A stretch of DNA of 64,000 bases, from positions 530,366,861-530,430,860 of the forward strand of contig OX336390.1 in the NCBI GenBank assembly GCA_946902985.2, read 5' to 3'. This document shows, piece by piece, positions 1 through 10,035 of this stretch. Numbering within the stretch: the first letter of the stretch is position 1; each line of letters starts with the position of its first letter. This DNA is from Meconema thalassinum. Lineage: Eukaryota > Arthropoda > Insecta > Orthoptera > Tettigoniidae. The position numbers and the translations under genes were made by a program. Below the pieces are notes generated by a model. The model saw nothing but the letters and a program-made list of their open reading frames with translations. It searched no databases and had not been told where the DNA came from.

Positions 1-920
1 AAAATGTGCAACAAGATATAAATACTCTCTCACAATGGTTCCAGGCCAATAAATTAACAATGAACCTACAGAAGACCAATTACATGGTAATTTCAAAGCA
101 AAGCATGAAAGAAATCACACATGACAAAATATATATAAATAATATTGAAATAAAAGAGGTTAATCAGGCAAAGTATTTAGGTCTAATCATCGACAAACAC
201 CTGACCTGGATTGAACACGTTGAACGAATTGCTAAGAAACTCTCACCTATAGTAGGGATCCTAAGGAAACTTCGGTATCTTATTCCCCTAAACCTTGTAA
301 AACAAATCTACTATTCACTTGTACATAGCAAGCTCCAATATTTAAATGTTATTTGGGCTCACTGCAGGAAATCCACACTGAATGATTTAATGACTATTCA
401 GAATAGGGCTATTAGAAACATATTTAACCTTCCTTACTGCACTCCAGTAAAAGATCTGTACATCAGAAGTAAAATTCTACCCCTCAGCATAAGTGCAGAT
501 CTCCGAGCAGCTATGCTAATATACAAAATTAAACACAACACAATACTCTATAGCTCTCCCTACATCTTGAACTCGGACAATCATTCTTATGGAACTAGGC
601 GTGCGAAGGACGTAGCCTTATATATCATTCACTCTTCTAAATACGGTAGAAATAGTTTCAAGTTCTCTGCATCACAGTCATATAATAAACTTCCCGATGA
701 AGTAAAAAGTGCACCAACTTTGTCAGTATTTAAGAGGAAAACTACGAAAGTATTGTGGGAAAAATTCGATGCATCGTAATACATCAAATAAGCTTAAAAA
801 TCCTGTGCTTATCATTTTAAGAGACCTTGGTCTAAACAATCTTAGATATAGTATCAACTTTACTAATAGGCCTATGCCCTTATTCATCAATTTGTGTTAC
901 CTTCAGAATTTTCTTCCTGG
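1..920 (+). mobile_element. Jockey/CR1-like LINE, 3' end of ORF2 and 3' UTR (left piece, cut by window edge)
   Basis: The reading frame is open from the window edge to 779. It encodes the last part of a reverse transcriptase (QWFQANKLTMNLQKT, QAKYLGLIIDKHLTW) and the C-terminal region (QIYYSLVHSKLQY, IQNRAIRNIFN), the layout of Jockey/CR1-type LINEs. The RT active site lies off the window. The 3' UTR after 779 is interrupted at 921-935 by the RTE insertion and resumes at 4107. The frame is intact over the visible 257 codons, so the copy is not old. The clade is uncertain. Confidence 0.75.
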
Positions 921-935
921 TGTGTAAACACACAT
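921..935. repeat. target-site duplication, left copy
   Basis: tgtgtaaacacacat; identical copy at 4092-4106 flanking the RTE insertion. Confidence 0.9.
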
Positions 936-3900
936 CATCATCATCATCATCTTGTACAGTTTCCAGCCCCAGGCTGGGTCTGTTTGGAACATAAGCCTCG
1001 CCACTTAGTTCTTTCTTCCCACCACCTCTCCGCTGTCACTCTGGTCCAGTCCTCGCCTCTCTTCTTGACACATTCCTCCACTCCTTTCAGCCATCTATCT
1101 CTTGGTCTTCCCCTTGGTCGTTTCTTCTGCATCTGCATCTCATGTATCCTCTTGGGAATCTTATTCTCATCCATTCTCTTTAAGTGTCCATACCACCTCA
1201 GTCTTGATGTCTCAATCCTACCTTGCAAGGGCTCCTCTTTCACCATTTCCCTGACCTTTTCATTCCTCACCCTGTCTCTTCTTGTTATTCCGATCCTACT
1301 TCGCAGGAACTTCATTTCACCTGCCTGTATTCTGCTTATATCTCTTTTCTTCATTGTCCACGTTTCTGAAGCATAGGTCAGTATCGGGATATAGTAGCTT
1401 TTGTATAACACTTCCTTGCTTTTTTGTGGGACATCTTTATTCCACACTAAGCTCCTAATGCTTCTCAGAAATGCTTCTGCCTGTCTGCCACGTTCCGTAA
1501 TCTCTTTGTCATTTCTCCCATTTTCCTCCACTATACTTCCCAAGTACTTGAGACTTTCCACCTTCTTCAGCTGTCCACCTCCAAGTGTTATCCCACTCAT
1601 TGGTCTGTCCTTTTTCCTGGTCGTTAACAGGATCTCACATTTACTGATGTTGAACTTCCATCCGTACTCTCCCACTGTTTCTTCCCAAGCCTTCAGTTGC
1701 TCCTGAATTTCCTCCTCCTTGTTTCCCCAGACCATGAGATCATCTGCAAACACCATTGCTCTCATCTTATCTTCTCCTATCTTTCCTGCTATCCGTGTCA
1801 TTACCTCGTCCATAACCACAATAAAGAGAAGGGGTGACAGCGCACTACCCTGTTTCAGGCCACTCATTTGTCTGAACCAGTCTGTTCTTTCCCCTCCAAC
1901 TTTCACACAACTCACACTTCCACAATACATCTCCTTCACTCTGCCTACAGTCTCTTTTTCCACTCCCATATTTTCCATTGCTTTCCAAACCTTCTCCCTA
2001 CACACACTATCATAGGCCTTTTCGATGTCCAGGAAGGCCATCAACAGATCCTCTCCAAATTCGTAGTGGTGTTCCTGGAGCTGTCTCACTGAAAATATGA
2101 GATCCACTGTTGATCTCCCAGGTCTGAATCCATACTGTTCCTCTCTCAATTTTCTCTCCAATTTGGCTCGTATTCTACTTTCTAATATCATTTCATATAT
2201 CTTGGCACAGTGAGGTATGAGTGTGACACCTCTGTAATTTCTGCACTCCTTTCTGCTTCCTTTCTTAAATATTGGGACAATTAATCCTTTCTTCCAATCT
2301 TCTGGGGTCTTTTTCTCCTTCCATATCACCCTCATCACACGGTACAGCCACTGTTTCCCAACCTCTCCTGCTGCCTTCACCATTTCAACACTCACTTCAT
2401 CCACACCTGGTGCCCTTCCTCCTTTCATCTTGTCTATAGCCATTTCCAGTTCTCTCCAAGTCAGGTCCTTTTCCATTCCTGTGTTGTCTTCTCCATCTTC
2501 CAATACATTGTCTTCCTCCCTATGACCATTTGGATTCAGCAAATCCTCAAAGTACTCTTTCCACACTGTCTTGAGTGTCTCTTTGTTGTGTACCTCATTT
2601 CCGTTTTTGTCCATCATTACCACATCCTCTCGCAGACCTCTTCTCTTACTTTTGACCATCCCATAAAGAACTTTCTTATTTCCTCTGCTGTCTTCCTCCA
2701 TCATCTCCGTCCACTTTACCATCCACTTCTTCCTCTCCTCTGCGACAATCTTGTTTGCTTCTTTCTTCTTTATCTTATAATCTTCCCTTGCCAGATCAGT
2801 TCTTTCCTGGAACCACACTCTGAAAGCCTTGTTCTTCCTACCCACAGCTTCTTTTACTCTCTCATTCCACCATGGTGTCTCTTTACACCACTTTCTGTTG
2901 CTTGTTCTTCCACATACTGCCACTGCAGCTTCTACCATTGTGTTTTTGAATTGCTTCCATTCCTCTTCCCCTGTTTTAGGATTGTCTGTTGGCATCCTTT
3001 CCCTTATTATCTTCTGGAATTCTTCCTTGACTTCCTTTTCCTTGAGTTTCCATACTTTGATTCTCCTTTCCTGGTACTCTGTCCTCTTGCTATCCTTAAC
3101 AACGCCCAGGTTCATTACAAGTATTCTGTGGTCGCTATCTAAGGCCTCTGATGGTATTACCTTTATATCTCTGACACTTCTCTTCATTTCCCAGTCGTAC
3201 AGCATGTAATCTACCAAAGATTTCTTTGTTAAATCACTGCTGTACCACGTTACCTTGTGGCTTTCTTTCTTCCGGAACCAGGAGTTGCCTACCACTAAAC
3301 CGTTTCTCTTGCAAAAATCCAGCAACTTTCTCCCTTCTTCATTCCTGCTACCCCATCCTTCTGCTCCCAATACATTTTCATATCCTTGCCTTTCACTTCC
3401 TACATGTGCATTCAAATCTCCCATGACAATGATGCTCTGACCATTCAACTGCTGTTGTAGCTCCTCCTCAAAGTCTTCCTTCTCTTGAGCTGTACATCCA
3501 ACTTGAGGGGCATATACCTGGGCTATCTCCAGGCTTCTTCCCTTTACAGTTACTCTGATCTTCATGATCCTGTCACTTATTCCCTTTACCTCTTCCTTCA
3601 TTCCATCTCTCACAACTACTCCTACTCCGCTGCTCCTTCCTTCACTGTTCCCACTCCAGTACAACCGGTACCCTTTCCTCAGTTCTCTGCGACCTTCTCC
3701 TTTCCATCTTGTTTCTGCCAAGCCCAGTACATCCAGTTTTCTTCTCTCCATCACATCTACAATCTCCTCCACTTTTCCTGTCAGTGTCTGTATGTTTAAT
3801 GTCCCAACTCGTAGTCCATTAGCATATCCGGGTCGTCGTCGTTTGCATCCGTCCTTTCCGAGGCCTGTTCCTGGTTTGAAAGCAAATATGATATCCACTA

Positions 3901-4091
3901 CTGGCTTGCTAGGCCTATCGTAGCTTCACCAGAGCCCCGTCAGCCGTCACTTTTCAGGGTTCCCATAGAGCCTTCACAGCTACCGTAGCGGTCCCGGGGC
4001 ACACAAAGTCCCCACTGTACTTCACCCCTACAGGCAATCCCCTACTTCATGCCGTTGCCCGTCTCCCACCACGTGGAGGAGGGGTTGGACT
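936..4091 (-). mobile_element. full-length young RTE-type LINE with 15-bp target-site duplication
   Basis: The insertion is bounded by a perfect 15-bp direct repeat, tgtgtaaacacacat, at 921-935 and 4092-4106. It has a 5' leader of about 190 bp (3899-4091), one long ORF, virtually no 3' UTR, and a (TGA)n tail on the minus strand at 936-949. A short tandem-repeat tail and an APE-RT single ORF are typical of the RTE clade. The perfect duplication and unbroken ORF argue for recent insertion. It sits inside the 3' UTR of the LINE at 1..920/4107..4180. Confidence 0.9.
947..3898 (-). CDS. RTE-type LINE polyprotein: AP endonuclease plus reverse transcriptase
   Basis: Encodes the machinery for target-primed reverse transcription. 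Residues about 30-260 are an apurinic-type endonuclease: VGTLNIQTLTGK, LAETRW (about 61-65), GDLNAHVG (about 160), SDHR (about 255). Residues about 480-790 are the reverse transcriptase: FRPGRST, LDIEKAYD, LKQGSALSPLLF and the catalytic FADD at 717-720. The C-terminus has RLRWYGHLKRM (about 895) and a basic RPRGRPRDRW block. All visible catalytic motifs are intact and there is no frameshift. No ATG is found between the upstream stop (3928-3926) and codon 50; the first codon of the open region shown is GTG, so the true start is unresolved. The stop codon TGA is the first unit of the (TGA)n tail. Confidence 0.9.
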   Translation of the reverse strand: MDIIFAFKPGTGLGKDGCKRRRPGYANGLRVGTLNIQTLTGKVEEIVDVMERRKLDVLGLAETRWKGEGRRELRKGYRLYWSGNSEGRSSGVGVVVRDGMKEEVKGISDRIMKIRVTVKGRSLEIAQVYAPQVGCTAQEKEDFEEELQQQLNGQSIIVMGDLNAHVGSERQGYENVLGAEGWGSRNEEGRKLLDFCKRNGLVVGNSWFRKKESHKVTWYSSDLTKKSLVDYMLYDWEMKRSVRDIKVIPSEALDSDHRILVMNLGVVKDSKRTEYQERRIKVWKLKEKEVKEEFQKIIRERMPTDNPKTGEEEWKQFKNTMVEAAVAVCGRTSNRKWCKETPWWNERVKEAVGRKNKAFRVWFQERTDLAREDYKIKKKEANKIVAEERKKWMVKWTEMMEEDSRGNKKVLYGMVKSKRRGLREDVVMMDKNGNEVHNKETLKTVWKEYFEDLLNPNGHREEDNVLEDGEDNTGMEKDLTWRELEMAIDKMKGGRAPGVDEVSVEMVKAAGEVGKQWLYRVMRVIWKEKKTPEDWKKGLIVPIFKKGSRKECRNYRGVTLIPHCAKIYEMILESRIRAKLERKLREEQYGFRPGRSTVDLIFSVRQLQEHHYEFGEDLLMAFLDIEKAYDSVCREKVWKAMENMGVEKETVGRVKEMYCGSVSCVKVGGERTDWFRQMSGLKQGSALSPLLFIVVMDEVMTRIAGKIGEDKMRAMVFADDLMVWGNKEEEIQEQLKAWEETVGEYGWKFNISKCEILLTTRKKDRPMSGITLGGGQLKKVESLKYLGSIVEENGRNDKEITERGRQAEAFLRSIRSLVWNKDVPQKSKEVLYKSYYIPILTYASETWTMKKRDISRIQAGEMKFLRSRIGITRRDRVRNEKVREMVKEEPLQGRIETSRLRWYGHLKRMDENKIPKRIHEMQMQKKRPRGRPRDRWLKGVEECVKKRGEDWTRVTAERWWEERTKWRGLCSKQTQPGAGNCTR

Positions 4092-4106
4092 TGTGTAAAC
4101 ACACAT
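4092..4106. repeat. target-site duplication, right copy
   Basis: Identical to 921-935; fixes the 5' end of the RTE element at 4091. Confidence 0.9.
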
Positions 4107-4180
4107 ATTACTGTACAATTCCTCTGTACGAGCCTATGGCTCTTTGGAATTAATTGAATAAATATCATTCATCATCAGAG
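4107..4180 (+). mobile_element. 3' UTR end of the LINE that begins left of the window (right piece)
   Basis: Continuation of the 1..920 element after the RTE insertion. It reads gagcctatggctctttgg and ends in gaataaatatcattcatc, which carries an AATAAA-like signal and a short tail. A similar ctctgtacgag motif occurs at about 35685 and 39430, suggesting other 3' ends of the family. Confidence 0.5.
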
Positions 4181-4833
4181 AAATGTGCAGGTGTAGAGAA
4201 TTGTCTGAAATTAGGAAAAGTAGACACAGTTTACATATCTAGGTAGCAATATAAATGGAAGTAATGACATCAACATTGAAATTAATAACAGACTACCATA
4301 TTTTATCATCAAGTCAGAGAACTCTTATGGGATGACAAAGTACCCAAGAGAACGAAATTAATATTATGTAAACAGTATTTCATACCAATTGTAACATATG
4401 GACAGGAAACACTGGTAACAAATAAAAGGAAAAATAGTAAGATACAAGCAGTAGAAATGAAATTTTTAAGAACTTCATTTAAAAAGACAAGAAGGGATAG
4501 AATTATAATATTAAAATCAGAGAAGAGTTAAATATGGAACCGTTAAATCAGAAGATACCGTACAGAAAGCAAGGTTACGTTGGTTCGGACATGTAAAATG
4601 AATGGGTAAGGAAAGAGTAGCAAGAAGGGAATTAGAAAAAGAAGTCAAGGGAAAGAGACCAGTTGGAAGACAGAGAAGGAGGTGGTTGGACCAGATTTTG
4701 AAGGACATTGGAGAAGCTGGATTGGATGTGGCAGAAGTGATGGAACAGGACAAATGGAAGGACAGAAAGGAGTGGAGGAGGCTTGTAAACCACACCCGGG
4801 TGACTGGAGTGGGACTTCGATGATGATGATGAG
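4181..4833 (+). pseudogene. decayed RTE-type LINE, 3' fragment
   Basis: Frameshifted remains of the RT C-terminal region. A YLGSNINGS-like stretch is followed by VPKRTKLILCKQYFIPIVTY and KIQAVEMKFLRT, then an RLRWFGHVK-like motif and RRRWLDQILKDIGEAGLDV in the frame 4602-4823. Several indels and stops separate these pieces. The end is gacttcga followed by (TGA)n at 4821-4833, so the stop again comes from the repeat tail. Related to, but clearly older than, the element at 936-4091. Confidence 0.75.
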
Positions 4834-4880
4834 ACAAAGCTTATCGAAGGATTAAGAATACTTTTGGGGAAAAGAATACT

Positions 4881-5762
4881 AATTAAATGTTTAAAATTAT
4901 ACACCAGATCAATCCTCAACACATATATATTTCTCATATATAGGACATGTTTCGACCTTCAATGAGCTCAAAAATGAAAATCAATTAAGAATTAAACCAA
5001 AATAGTATATATGTACTTAAATCTAAATAAGAAATGAAATGTAAATGATAAAATTGTAATAAAATGAAATAAAATACTAAAATGGATATCCTTACAATTC
5101 AGAATTAAATAAAAAACATATTTAATACTGGTCCCTTTACAATAATTTTCAAAATGCACTTAAAAAGCAAGAAATATTACTGGTGATTGTAAATAAATAT
5201 TAAGCTATATAATAAAATTTTTATCAAAAATAATATACATAAAATAATTTAGAAAATTAAATTATAAAATCAATAATTAATTAGTTCAGTGCTTGAATGA
5301 ATAAGCTAAATCTTTCTTCAATACGGAGTTTAAAAATTTTGAATAGGTGCCAACCAGTTAATATGTCGACATGAAAATAACCTTGATGTATAGGATGGAG
5401 AATTCGCTGTGATTGGTATAAGAGAAATGCCTGATGTGGAATAGGTGACAATTCTAATATTTATCCAAACGTTATGAGTACAATGAAAACAAGACTCTTG
5501 TAGTTGAATAACAGCATTAATATCTTCTCTTTACTTGTCGAATGGTGTATGGTTTTTTATACCGTATATCTTCATGAATGTAAACGTCATGTATAGTCTT
5601 CCCATAGTAATGCAAATACAAATTTATAACCTATAATATGTTTTTTTTGTGTGTTTAGATCAATGAAGCCATGACCTCATTGAAGGTCGAAACATGTCCT
5701 ACATATAAAAAAATATATGTGTGTTGAGTATTGATTTGGCATATAATTTTAAATATTTAATT
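4881..5762. mobile_element. 882-bp element with inverted-repeat ends (possible Penelope-like or foldback element)
   Basis: Arms of about 95 bp at 4881-4975 and 5665-5762 are inverted copies of each other with scattered mismatches; both contain ggacatgtttcgacctt on one strand. The 690-bp centre is AT-rich and non-coding. No target-site duplication could be fixed. The inner edge of the right arm carries a hammerhead-like core. The pairing of inverted ends with such a core recalls Penelope-like elements, but no RT is present. Confidence 0.6.
5663..5699 (+). other. degenerate hammerhead-ribozyme-like core 1
   Basis: A TGAAG box is followed by hairpin gacct/aggtc (5673-5677, 5684-5688), then GAAAC (5689-5693) overlapping the palindrome ACATGT and then C. 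The CUGANGA box is imperfect. Confidence 0.35.
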
Positions 5763-5770
5763 CTAATATC

Positions 5771-5825
5771 AATACGGATATTTAAAACATTTGTTTTTTT
5801 TTTCAAAGGCAAATGTGTTTGCATT
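5771..5825. repeat. short repeat also found twice at 20.3-20.6 kb
   Basis: Motif tatcaatacggatat ... catttg ... ggcaaatg then tttgcattct; the same order occurs at 20529-20583 and, inverted, at 20341-20400. It lies between the inverted-repeat element and the LINE ORF; the parent element is unknown. Confidence 0.5.
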
Positions 5826-7437
5826 CTAAAAGAAGACCAAGTGCTGTAATATTAAGGACACAAATGGAAAGCCTCTTAACAGATGGGGAAGAAAAGGTTG
5901 AGAGATGGAAAGCTTACATAGAGTGTTTGTATAAGGGAAAGGAGATAGAGAATCATGTAATGGAAAGGGAGGAGGAAATTGATGAGGATGCAAAAGGAGA
6001 TTTAATATTGAGATCAGAATTTGACAGAGCATTGGAAGACTTAAGCAAGAACAAAGCACCAGACATAGATGATATACCGATTGAGTTGCTACGCTGCATA
6101 GGAGATGAAGGTCTGATCAGGTTATATCACTTGGTGAGTAGGATTTATGAGACAGTTGAGGTACCCTCTGATTTCAAGAAGAATGTTATCATCTCTATAC
6201 CAAAGAAAGTGGGAGCTGACAGATGTGAAGATTACCGTACAATTAGCTTGATTACTCATGCTTCAAAGACCCTGACTAGAATAATTTACAAGAGGATGGA
6301 AAGCCAGATAGAAACGGAGTTGGGTGAAGACCAGTTGGGTGAAGACCAGTTTGGTTTCAGGAGAAATGTAGGAACAAGGGAATCTGTACTAAGTCTTAGG
6401 TTGATTTTGGAAGGTAGAATAAGGAAAGATAAGGGAATGTTCATGGCATTTGTAGACTTAGAAAAGGCTTTTGATAACTTTGATAGGACTAAATTGTTTG
6501 ACATTTTGAAAACGATTGGAATAAAGTACAGGGATAGGAGGGTGATCTACAATCTGTACAGAAACCAGACAGCAGTCATTCGAGCTGAAGGACATGAGAG
6601 AGAAGCTGGTATTCAGAAAGGTGTAAGGCAAGGCTGCAACTTATCACCCATACTTTTCAATCTTTACATTGAACAAGCAATGAAAGAAATTGGAGAAAAA
6701 ATTAAAGTGGGAGTGAAGATTCAAGGAGAAATAATTTCAACTCTGAGATTTGCCGATAACACAGTCATCTTGGCCGACATGCCTGAGGATTTGATTGACT
6801 TTTTGAATGGTATGGACTCTATCTTGAGGAAAGAATTCATGATGAAAATTAATAAATGTAAAACAAAAATATTGGAATGCAGCCGAAATAAATCAGAAAC
6901 CTCTATGGACATCAAATTGGCAGGTGAAAAACTAAAGGAAGTAGGAGACTTCTGTTACTTAGGAAGCAAAATAACCAGTGATGGACGAAGCAAAGAGGAT
7001 ATAAAAAGCAGGTTAGCTCAGGCAAGGAAAGCATTTCTACAGAAAAGGAATCTGTTGACATCGAATATAGATTTAGGTATTAGGAAATCGTTTTTGAAGG
7101 CCTTTGTCTGGAGCGTGGCACTCTATGGAAGTGAAACTTGGACTATTGGTGAGAATTGAAGCGTTATTTAGTGGGAGAGGAGAGATGGTTCTGGCTACTG
7201 TTAATGAAGAGAAGAGATAGGTTGGTAGGACACATACTAAGACACCCAGGAATAGCAAGCTTAATTAGGGAAGGAAGGGTCGAGGACAAGAACTGTAGGC
7301 GTAGACCAAGGTTAGAATATGTTAAACAGATTGCCTCGGATGTAGGGTGTGGTAGCTATGTAGAGATGAAACGATTAGCTCATGACAGGGATGCATCAAA
7401 CCAGTCAAAAGACTGAAGACTCAAACAACAACAACAT
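5813..7437 (+). pseudogene. RTE/Jockey-like LINE, 5'-truncated reverse transcriptase with mutated active site
   Basis: The open frame 5813-7159 encodes RT motifs EDYRTISL, QFGFRRNVG, FVDLEKAFDNFD, GVRQGCNLSPILFNLY and YLGSKITSDG. The catalytic box reads FADN instead of FADD (codon AAC at 6758-6760), which should abolish activity. A 15-bp in-frame duplication (LGEDQ twice) lies at about 6327-6356. After TWTIGEN the frame is lost; the C-terminal part resumes in another frame at about 7156-7416 (RRDRLVGHILRHPGIASL, ASNQSKD, stop), so some tens of codons are deleted. The element ends in a (CAA)n tail at 7424-7436. The endonuclease is missing. Confidence 0.85.
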
Positions 7438-8365
7438 CCATTTTTATTGTTTACTGACCCTGTAAGTTTTAATCTCTTAGCCAGTTGTTTTATTTAGAAC
7501 GTAGGCTTTCGCGGCCGGTGTCTAGTTTTACCAGTTGTTTTATTGTCCAATTTATAGGAATGGGTCACCCTGGAATTTTCACTCGAAACTTTTGTCTTGT
7601 TATAGCGCACGATTTCCTGCACTTTATGTACGTATTGTGGAGATATACACGTTCACGTAACAGATGTTTCACATGAGGCATTACAGCACTATACACAATC
7701 ACAATAAAACACTATACAATACGATATACAGTACACAGTAGCTTTATAAAATATAAAACACCCAATTAGCTCGGAGCTCACACGTCTACTGCAGGAAGAA
7801 CCTGTGAATACGGCTGGGGACCGCACGCGCCAACCTGTAACAGCCGGCTATTGGCCGGGGACTGCCAGCCAAGGTCGAGTGGAATCGTCTTGCAAGCAAA
7901 TATAAAGACCCTGTATAATAATTGTTTTTTCATTGAACATTGTTTTCGAATTCTTCTTCTTCTTTTCTTTAGCATTTATCCCACAAATTAGTAGGGTCTG
8001 CTTTTTTGGATCTCTGTCGTCATATTACACGATTGTGTGCCATGTCAGGATGAAGTCGGGCAATTTTGAGAGCGTCACGTGGAATGTCAAGCAAACGCTG
8101 TCTCGGTCATCCTATTGGGATTTCAACGACGAAGGGCCTAAGACCTGAACTTCAAATACATAATCGAATTCTTTAGGTATTTTATGTCTATTTTAAACAA
8201 TTTTGACGAATGTAAAAAAGAGTTTTTATAAGTGTAACAAGATTGTCATATGAGAATGTGTTCTGACTGAAGAAGGTTCACAAGAACCGAAACATGTACC
8301 AAAAAAGTTAAGGACATCATATAAAAACATTTTGTATTGCCAAGTGGATATTGTTGCTATATATA
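7438..8365. other. non-coding stretch, anonymous repeats
   Basis: No gene is seen. The stretch holds a cggccggtgtctag motif near 7513, a GC-richer block at 7770-7900 and, at 8267-8298, a hammerhead-like core. None of these could be tied to a named family. Confidence 0.4.
8267..8298 (+). other. hammerhead-ribozyme-like core 2
   Basis: CTGAAGA (8267-8273, matches CUGANGA), one extra A, 5-bp hairpin ggttc/gaacc, then GAAAC (8289-8293) overlapping the palindrome ACATGT and then A. Stem I is not evident. Confidence 0.4.
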
Positions 8366-9245
8366 CATCCTATTGGACTCTTCCCATCTATCCGCAATGC
8401 CAATCCAGTGTGTGCAACTGTTGTTTCAGCAGCTCGTGAGACATGTCCATACCAGCGGAGACGGCTTTCCCACATCTATTCAGCAATTGGCGCTGCTCCA
8501 TATCGCTTGCTGACATGATCATGGAGTGTAAAACCAGATGCCCATCTGAGCATTTTTGTCTCCATCACACCAAGTTGCTGTTCAGCACTCTGCCCCATAC
8601 GGCATAGTGACGCAGGGGTCAAGCTGTTGGCCTCTCATCAAGGTGGACCAGGTTCGATTTCCGGTCAATGCATGTGAGATTTTCGAAGTGAAATGCCATG
8701 GCCTGTGGTTCGGATTTCACGTAAAAAGGAGGTCCCGTGGCTCATGATCGCATGATTAACAGTCACGTAAAACTAAAATCTTCCTTCCGCCCCATACAGA
8801 GCAACAGAACGAACCTCAGAACAATAAGCTTTAGATTTTAGCCGGTCTGGAATCTTCTGATCACATAAGACACCGGACTATGAGCACCACTTCAACCATG
8901 CGCTGCTCACACAATGTGATATTTCAGGCCTGAGGGTTCCATCTGTAGTAATAGTAGAGCCAAGATATTTAAACGACAATGTCTTTGGAAGGTCAACACT
9001 ATTAATTTGAATTGTATTCGGATCATTTAGATCAGTTGTCAAATACTCAGTTTTCTTAATGTTGAGCCGTAATTCAAATTCTGCGAGGCGGTTGGTCCAT
9101 GCCTGAACTTGTAATTGCAGAACAGTACTATCCTCAGAAGCCAGAAGCACATCGTCAGCATAGAGCAAGTTCCAAGGTCCAATAGCATTAAATGTTTCCT
9201 CACAAACTACTCTACGATCAGGCGCCAGCCAAATCTCCGTGGTTG
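8366..9245 (-). pseudogene. RTE-type LINE 3' fragment, interrupted by a SINE
   Basis: The minus-strand frame from about 9240 encodes LLYADDVLLASED (RT active site), then LNIKKTEYLTTD and FKYLGSTITTDG. It ends in a frameshift near 8880. The C-terminal part appears beyond the SINE at 8601-8788 in broken frames (LYGAECW-like, MLRWASGF-like, SRLRWYGHV-like). The element is 5'-truncated just before the YADD box. The SINE insertion is younger than this copy. Confidence 0.75.
8601..8788 (+). mobile_element. tRNA-derived SINE (type D) with 9-bp target-site duplication
   Basis: Flanked by gccccatac at 8592-8600 and 8789-8797. The 5' part is tRNA-like with a B-box ggttcgatttcc. The body shares tcaatgcatgtgagatttt and ggaggtcccgtggctcat with the copy at 53206-53340. 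It sits in a decayed RTE copy. The tail ends cttccttcc. Confidence 0.8.
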
Positions 9246-9373
9246 CATATAATAAAAATTCAATAATAATCCATGAGCTAGTATGTTCTTTGTTTATCTT
9301 TGAAAACAAAAAATATAAAGAATTAAAATAAAATGTAACATCTGAGACCAGGAATATCGATACCAAGAGCCCG

Positions 9374-9405
9374 CTGATGAGCCAGCTTGGTGTCCTAGGC
9401 GAAAC
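9374..9405 (+). other. isolated hammerhead-like core motif
   Basis: CTGATGA, then hairpin gcc/ggc with a 14-nt loop, then GAAAC. No stem III or cleavage-side stem could be found, so chance is possible. Confidence 0.2.
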
Positions 9406-9792
9406 CCCACACAAGACACGGCACAAACCTAGAAGAATTGCCGAGTTTTGATTCACTGGCCGTGAAAGCCAATATAACTTACCATCTTTTTGGTAGCAGT
9501 AAGTTGCTTTGTTTTCGTGAGTGGAGTGGTAATATTCACTGGGTGATATGAATAAAAGGGAGTATATGCTCATGCTCAACAATTTTGTAGTATATACTCA
9601 GAATGGTATGAATAAAAAGTTGAAGTTTAAACTCACTAAGAAGTACATACTCAAGGGCGGGAGTAAATACTCAGTTACTGAGTATATACTCCAATGTGGT
9701 ATGAATAAAAGAAGTATATGCTACAAATCTGAAGTATATACTCACAATTTCTGAAGTCTGGCCATTATCATGCTCACCTGTCTAATCTCAAG

Positions 9793-10035
9793 ATGGTTGA
9801 GGTTATGTTTGTAGATGTAAATAACTTGCGGGCTAAGAAAGTGTATAAATTACGAAGAACGGTTTCAGAGAGGGACTGTAGATCATTATACCGGTTTAAG
9901 ATAGATAATATTCTATGGCTTTCTGATTACTTTCTGGGCAAATACACGGAAACAAGAGGAAAAGGTGTAAAAAGCAATTTAATTTCTTCAGTATTTGACT
10001 TTCTGTGATACATTTGCCAAAGTTTCCAGCGTAGC
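9793..10035 (+). pseudogene. Harbinger-like transposase, N-terminal fragment
   Basis: Frame MVEVMFVDVNNLRAKKVYKL, then RDCRSLYRFKIDNILWLSDY and ETRGKGVKSNLISSVFDFL, stop, then a YICQSF-like continuation. A basic N-terminus followed by an RF(K/S)..I..L..... TRG pattern and a readthrough into Y(I/V)......F is what the start of HARBI1/Harbinger transposases looks like. The DDE core is absent. Not functional. Confidence 0.5.

Noticed and set aside
2522..3799. Plus-strand frames of 100-206 codons across 894-3923
   Set aside because: Antisense shadows of the RTE ORF, rich in Ser/Phe/Leu as expected from the complement of Lys/Glu-rich codons.
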